Shown: positions 6,119 to 9,111 of the stretch, piece by piece
How the letters are laid out: every line of letters begins with the position of its first letter
Numbering within the stretch: position 1 is the stretch's first letter
NCBI GenBank assembly: GCA_004299545.1
Contig: SCRB01000191.1
Span: 1-9,111, forward strand
Length of the DNA stretch: 9,111 nucleotides
Direction: 5' to 3'
Source: Rhizobiaceae bacterium
GTDB lineage: Bacteria; Pseudomonadota; Alphaproteobacteria; Rhizobiales; Rhizobiaceae
Made by a program: the position numbers and the translations under genes
The notes under the pieces: model-generated
The model's input: only the letters and a program-made list of their open reading frames with translations
Databases searched by the model: none
What the model was told of the DNA's origin: nothing

Positions 6119-6747
6119 AGGCCGGCCCTCGCAAGAGCATTGACGCAGGCTGCCGTCAGCGCGCTTCCGCCCATGCGGCCGCTCACGATGGCGAAAGGGA
6201 TGCCATGCTTTCCGCCCGCCAGCGCGTCCTTCGATTCGGCCGCGCCGACGAAGCCGACCGGCATGCCGATAATGGCGGCCGGTCTGGGAGCGCCCCTCTC
6301 CAGCATATCGAGGAGATGGTAGAGTGCCGTCGGCGCGTTGCCGATCGCGACGACCGCACCCTCGAGGCGCTCGCCCCACAATTCGAGCGCCGCCGCCGAG
6401 CGGGTGTTGCCTATTTTCTCCGCAAGCGCCGAGGTTCGCGGATCACGCAGGGTGCAGACAACCTCGTTCTTTGCCGGCAGGCGCGCGCGTGTTACACCAT
6501 GCGCTACCATTTCCGCGTCGCAGAAGATCGGTGCGCCGGAAAGAAGAGCATGACGCGCGGTTTCCACGAAGCCGGGCGAAAAGATGAATTTCTTCGCAGC
6601 CTCGACCTGCCCGCAGGCGTGGATCATACGCACGGCAATATCGACTTCCGCCTCGGAGAAGCGCGACAGATCGGCTTCGGCCCGGATGATGGCGAAGGAG
6701 CGTTCGTAGATAGCGTTGCCGTCGCGGATATAGTCGGAGGTGGACAT
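6115..6747 (-). CDS. cobH: Precorrin-8X methylmutase CobH (precorrin isomerase)
   Basis: CobH catalyses the 1,5-shift of the methyl group from C11 to C12 of precorrin-8X, giving hydrogenobyrinic acid. The 210-residue protein matches the family along its length: YIRDGNAIYERSFAIIRAEA (6-25), MIHACG with His43 (41-46), IFCDAEMVAHGV (74-85), IGNAPTAL (135-142), GMPVGFVGAAESK (161-173) and RMGGSALTAA (191-200). His43 corresponds to the catalytic histidine known from the P. denitrificans enzyme. The ATG (6747-6745) lies four bases after the cobG TGA (6754-6752), the only non-overlapping same-strand junction in the window, and no clear Shine-Dalgarno precedes it. The longer frame reaching 6915 would read through cobG and is rejected. 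The TGA overlaps the cobI GTG. Confidence 0.97.
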   Translation of the reverse strand: MSTSDYIRDGNAIYERSFAIIRAEADLSRFSEAEVDIAVRMIHACGQVEAAKKFIFSPGFVETARHALLSGAPIFCDAEMVAHGVTRARLPAKNEVVCTLRDPRTSALAEKIGNTRSAAALELWGERLEGAVVAIGNAPTALYHLLDMLERGAPRPAAIIGMPVGFVGAAESKDALAGGKHGIPFAIVSGRMGGSALTAACVNALARAGL

Positions 6748-6751
6748 CGGC

Positions 6752-8044
6752 TCAGGCCCGGTTGATCGAAAGGTGGGCTGCGAGGCCGCTGCCTCCCAGA
6801 CGGTCAAGGAAGGCCCTGGCGGTTTCTCCCTCCCGGCGCTGTTGATGGAAGAGAAGCGCCAGTTCCGCGACGCGTGCCGCCGCATCGCCGCCAGCGGTTT
6901 GCACAATAGCGGCATCTTCGTTTGCGCCAGGCAGCAGATCGCATCTCCCGGGCGCGACGCCGATCAGCGAAAGCGCTGGCCAGGCCGGCCGCGCGCAGCC
7001 CTTCGGGCAACCGGAGAGATGCAGGATGAAAGAGCCGTCGAGAAGATCGGAGGCCGAACGCGCAAGATCAGCCGCGACTTCCTTGGTTGCGATGAAGGCG
7101 GATCGACAGGCGGGCGATCCGGCGCAAGCGGCGATGAAAAGACGCGCATCGGCAGGATCGGTGACGAAACCGAGCGACAGGGCGGCTTCTTTCAACTTGT
7201 CGAACTCGTCTGCTGAAAGCCCGATCGCCAGCAACGCTTTCCCCGGCGCAAACCGGATTTCGGCGGCGCCGCAGGCGGCAGCCATACCCGCAAAAGCATG
7301 CAGAATACCGGCATTCGTTTGCCCATACGGCAATCCGACACCAAGGGCCAAGCTGCCCTCGGCAAGACCGAACATACCAACGGGCGAAGGCACACGCTCC
7401 ACAGGACCGCTTATGTCCCCCAAACTCAAATCCCTGCCGCGAGCGTGCAAGCCTTTTGCAGCAATCGCTTCGAGAAGGGAAAGCACGGCCTTCACCGCCT
7501 CCGCCTCTGTAACAGGGCCGGCATATCCTGCCTCTTTCGCCGTGCCGCCCGCTGAAAGCCGCCATCCCCCTTGACGCTGCGCGACGAGCCTTATGTCAGC
7601 CGTCACATCGTCCATCGGCAACGCGCCGCCGCTATCGACGACGACCGAAACCTTGGGTCCCAGCCGTGAAGCGAGGCCGGCCTCGTCGATGGCCTCACGG
7701 ATGGCCTGCGCGAGCGGCCGCGGATCGGCGACCTCCGTCGCATCGAGACCGGCAAGCGGTCCCGTCTCGACAGGAATCCCGCTCGTCACCGCGATCCCGA
7801 TCGCGTCCACTGCTTTCGCAAACTCCACCGCACTTTCAGCCGACAGCCCCCTGATCTGCAAATTGCCGCGCCGCGTCACCTCGAGAATGCCGTTGCCGAA
7901 GCGGCCGGCCGCATCCGCCAACCGGCCAAGCTGTTGCGGCGAGAGCCCTCCCCCCAGCGGGCGCAACCGCACAAGCAGCCCGTCGCCGGTCTGCATGGGC
8001 CTGGAAAGCGATGGGCAGGCACCACGGCGCATCGGAGCGTTCAC
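6752..8044 (-). CDS. cobG: Precorrin-3B synthase CobG (Fe-S monooxygenase)
   Basis: CobG hydroxylates precorrin-3A at C20 using O2 and forms the gamma-lactone of precorrin-3B, preparing the ring for contraction by CobJ. The 430-residue protein belongs to the nitrite/sulfite reductase superfamily. TRRGNLQIRGLS (57-68) is the ferredoxin-like half-domain motif. A C-x5-C pair (Cys307, Cys313 in AACAGSPACRSA) is followed by a C-x3-C pair (Cys346, Cys350 in HLSGCPKGCARP), the classic four-cysteine set holding a [4Fe-4S] cluster. The second half-domain includes PVGMFGLAEGSLALGVGLPYG (220-240, given without claim on single residues). The start is GTG (8044-8042), overlapping the cobN TGA as GTGA, with a very strong Shine-Dalgarno, GGAGGAGGAGG, at 8046-8056. 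Its presence marks the aerobic pathway. Generic nitrite/sulfite reductase is the alternative, but length and neighbours make CobG clear. Confidence 0.96.
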   Translation of the reverse strand: MNAPMRRGACPSLSRPMQTGDGLLVRLRPLGGGLSPQQLGRLADAAGRFGNGILEVTRRGNLQIRGLSAESAVEFAKAVDAIGIAVTSGIPVETGPLAGLDATEVADPRPLAQAIREAIDEAGLASRLGPKVSVVVDSGGALPMDDVTADIRLVAQRQGGWRLSAGGTAKEAGYAGPVTEAEAVKAVLSLLEAIAAKGLHARGRDLSLGDISGPVERVPSPVGMFGLAEGSLALGVGLPYGQTNAGILHAFAGMAAACGAAEIRFAPGKALLAIGLSADEFDKLKEAALSLGFVTDPADARLFIAACAGSPACRSAFIATKEVAADLARSASDLLDGSFILHLSGCPKGCARPAWPALSLIGVAPGRCDLLPGANEDAAIVQTAGGDAAARVAELALLFHQQRREGETARAFLDRLGGSGLAAHLSINRA

Positions 8045-9111
8045 GCCTCCTCCTCCATCCTTGCAATGGCGATCATTTCGGCGAGATCGTTGTCGAGCGA
8101 ATTGCGATGGGTGTGCCAGAGGCCGCGCTGCCGCGCCGACAGGAAGCGCTCCGCCATGGCCCGTGCCGCAGTCGGATTTTCCCGCAAAAGAAAAGCCCTG
8201 ACCTCCGGATCGCCAAGATAGGCGTCGTGAACGGTTTCGATCAGCGCCCCTGAAACGGCATCCGTCGTCTCGGCGAAGCCGATCAGCCGGTCGACCGTCT
8301 CCAGCAATTCCGATGCACCGCGCGGCCCATGCCGCATCTGGCCGGCGATGAAGCGCGGATTGGTCGCGCGGGCACGCACGATGCGTGTCACCGCCTCGGC
8401 AAGCGAACGCGCCCTTGGCCTGTCTGGATCGGTGGTATCGAGGACCACGAGATCGGCCTTGCCGCCGAGCGCGGTAAGCGCCGCCGAGAAACCACCGATG
8501 AAAGCGACATCCGCGGAGCCTTCCAGCAGGTCGTGGCCGGGATCGTCGCCGGAATGGACGAGGAGATCGGCCTGCCGCACCCGTTCCGCGAAGACATCGG
8601 CGGCCGCGGCGCCTTCACCCTCCGCGCCACCATAGGCATATGCGACGTTATCGAGATAGGCGCGGCCGATTTCCTTCCTTTCCTCCCAGCGCCCGTTTGC
8701 CAGCATGGCTTCGACGCCGGCACCATAGGTGCCGGGCGACGACCCGAAGACGCGCTGGGGCAGCGAGCCGCCTTTAGCAGCGAACGCAAGCGGATTGTCA
8801 TCACCTTCCTCGTCGCGGCGTGCAACGGCGTGGACGGCGGCGTCCATCAGCGCGATCTGTACCGGGAACATGTCGCGAAAGAGGCCGGAAATCCGCCATG
8901 TCACATCGACGCGCGGCCTGCCGAGCACCGCCGGGGGCAAGACCTCGATGCCTGTCACGCGGCCGGTCGCCGGATCCCACTCGGGACGGCAACCCATCAA
9001 CGCCAAACCCTGCGCGATCTCCTCGCCGCCGGTCCTGAGGCTGGCGCTCCCCCACAGGTCGATGACCAGCGAACGCGGCCATTCCCCATGCTCCTGCGCG
9101 TAGCGGCGCAG
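8041..9111 (-). CDS. cobN: Cobaltochelatase subunit CobN (partial, C-terminal 356 codons)
   Basis: CobN is the large tetrapyrrole-binding subunit of the aerobic ATP-dependent cobaltochelatase, which with CobS and CobT inserts Co2+ into hydrogenobyrinic acid a,c-diamide. The frame is open to the right edge and I read its first residues by hand as LRRYAQEHGEWPRSLVIDLW. Then follow GSASLRTGGEEIAQGLALMG, VLGRPRVDVTWRISGLFRDMFP, AYLDNVAYAYGG, VHSGDDPGHDLLEG and, near the end, ENPTAARAMAERFLSARQRGLW with RNSLDNDLAEM. These are in the order and spacing expected for the C-terminus of the CobN/magnesium-chelatase H family. About 900 upstream residues of the usual 1,250-1,300 lie outside the window. 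ChlH/BchH is a relative, but the neighbours fix it as CobN. The protein ends in EEEA, whose codons double as the cobG ribosome binding site. Confidence 0.96.
   Translation of the reverse strand: MRRYAQEHGEWPRSLVIDLWGSASLRTGGEEIAQGLALMGCRPEWDPATGRVTGIEVLPPAVLGRPRVDVTWRISGLFRDMFPVQIALMDAAVHAVARRDEEGDDNPLAFAAKGGSLPQRVFGSSPGTYGAGVEAMLANGRWEERKEIGRAYLDNVAYAYGGAEGEGAAAADVFAERVRQADLLVHSGDDPGHDLLEGSADVAFIGGFSAALTALGGKADLVVLDTTDPDRPRARSLAEAVTRIVRARATNPRFIAGQMRHGPRGASELLETVDRLIGFAETTDAVSGALIETVHDAYLGDPEVRAFLLRENPTAARAMAERFLSARQRGLWHTHRNSLDNDLAEMIAIARMEEEA
8046..8056 (-). promoter_or_regulatory. Ribosome binding site of cobG
   Basis: Read on the minus strand, the last codons of cobN give GGAGGAGGAGG, ending one base before the cobG GTG; internal AGGAGG copies sit at usable spacings of about 4-7 bases. 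It supports the GTG at 8044 over the in-frame ATG four codons further in. It is the strongest Shine-Dalgarno in the window and also encodes Glu-Glu-Glu at the CobN C-terminus. Confidence 0.75.

Noticed and set aside
6119..6379. 87-codon N-terminal extension of CobI
   Set aside because: It is out-of-frame cobH sequence. The GTG in the GTGA overlap gives the normal CobI length.
6748..6915. 56-codon N-terminal extension of CobH
   Set aside because: It reads through cobG in another frame; family proteins begin near the YIRDGNAIYERSF segment.
1..9111. Cobalamin riboswitch, tRNA, rRNA, CRISPR or insertion sequence
   Set aside because: No gap is long enough for them, and no tRNA-like fold, spaced repeat array, transposase or terminal inverted repeats were seen. 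A riboswitch would be expected upstream of the operon, outside this window.

Overview
The window is a tightly packed aerobic (oxygen-dependent, early cobalt-free) cobalamin biosynthesis locus from a high-GC alphaproteobacterium. It most likely comes from the Rhizobiales/Hyphomicrobiales (Rhizobium, Sinorhizobium, Brucella and relatives). The clue is the gene order cobN-cobG-cobH-cobI-cobJ-(cobK inverted)-cobL-cobE-cobM-cobA-cobB, plus CobG, the O2-using precorrin-3B synthase that marks the aerobic route. Genus cannot be fixed from sequence reading alone.

Layout, right to left (direction of transcription on the minus strand). The C-terminal 356 codons of cobN enter from the right edge (8041-9111). 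They are followed by cobG (6752-8044), cobH (6115-6747), cobI (5381-6118) and cobJ (4620-5384). cobK lies on the plus strand (3886-4656); its 3' end overlaps the 3' end of cobJ by 37 bp, and its ATG overlaps the longest-form ATG of cobL by 2 bp. The minus strand resumes with cobL (2571-3887), cobE (2188-2574), cobM (1430-2191), cobA (615-1433) and the first 206 codons of cobB (1-618), which runs off the left edge. There is essentially no intergenic DNA. Seven of the eight same-strand junctions use a 4-base GTGA or ATGA stop/start overlap, and cobG-cobH has a 4-base gap. The one plausible regulatory stretch is the cobK/cobL head-to-head region (about 3780-3885), which holds two inverted repeats.

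How the genes work together. CobA methylates uroporphyrinogen III at C2 and C7 to precorrin-2. CobI adds the C20 methyl (precorrin-3A). CobG makes the precorrin-3B lactone using O2. CobJ methylates C17 with ring contraction (precorrin-4). CobM methylates C11 (precorrin-5). The next step, CobF (C1 methylation and deacylation to precorrin-6A), is not encoded here. CobK reduces precorrin-6A with NADPH. CobL methylates C5 and C15 and decarboxylates the ring C acetate (precorrin-8X). CobH moves the methyl from C11 to C12 (hydrogenobyrinate). CobB amidates the a and c side chains, and CobN is the large subunit of the ATP-dependent cobaltochelatase. CobE is a small CbiG-C-terminal-like protein of unsettled function.

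No undescribed system was found. The points worth a second look are the interlocked inverted cobK, the uncertain N-terminus of CobL with its inverted repeats, the chain of overlapping start codons, the standalone cobE, and the absence of cobF from this run.
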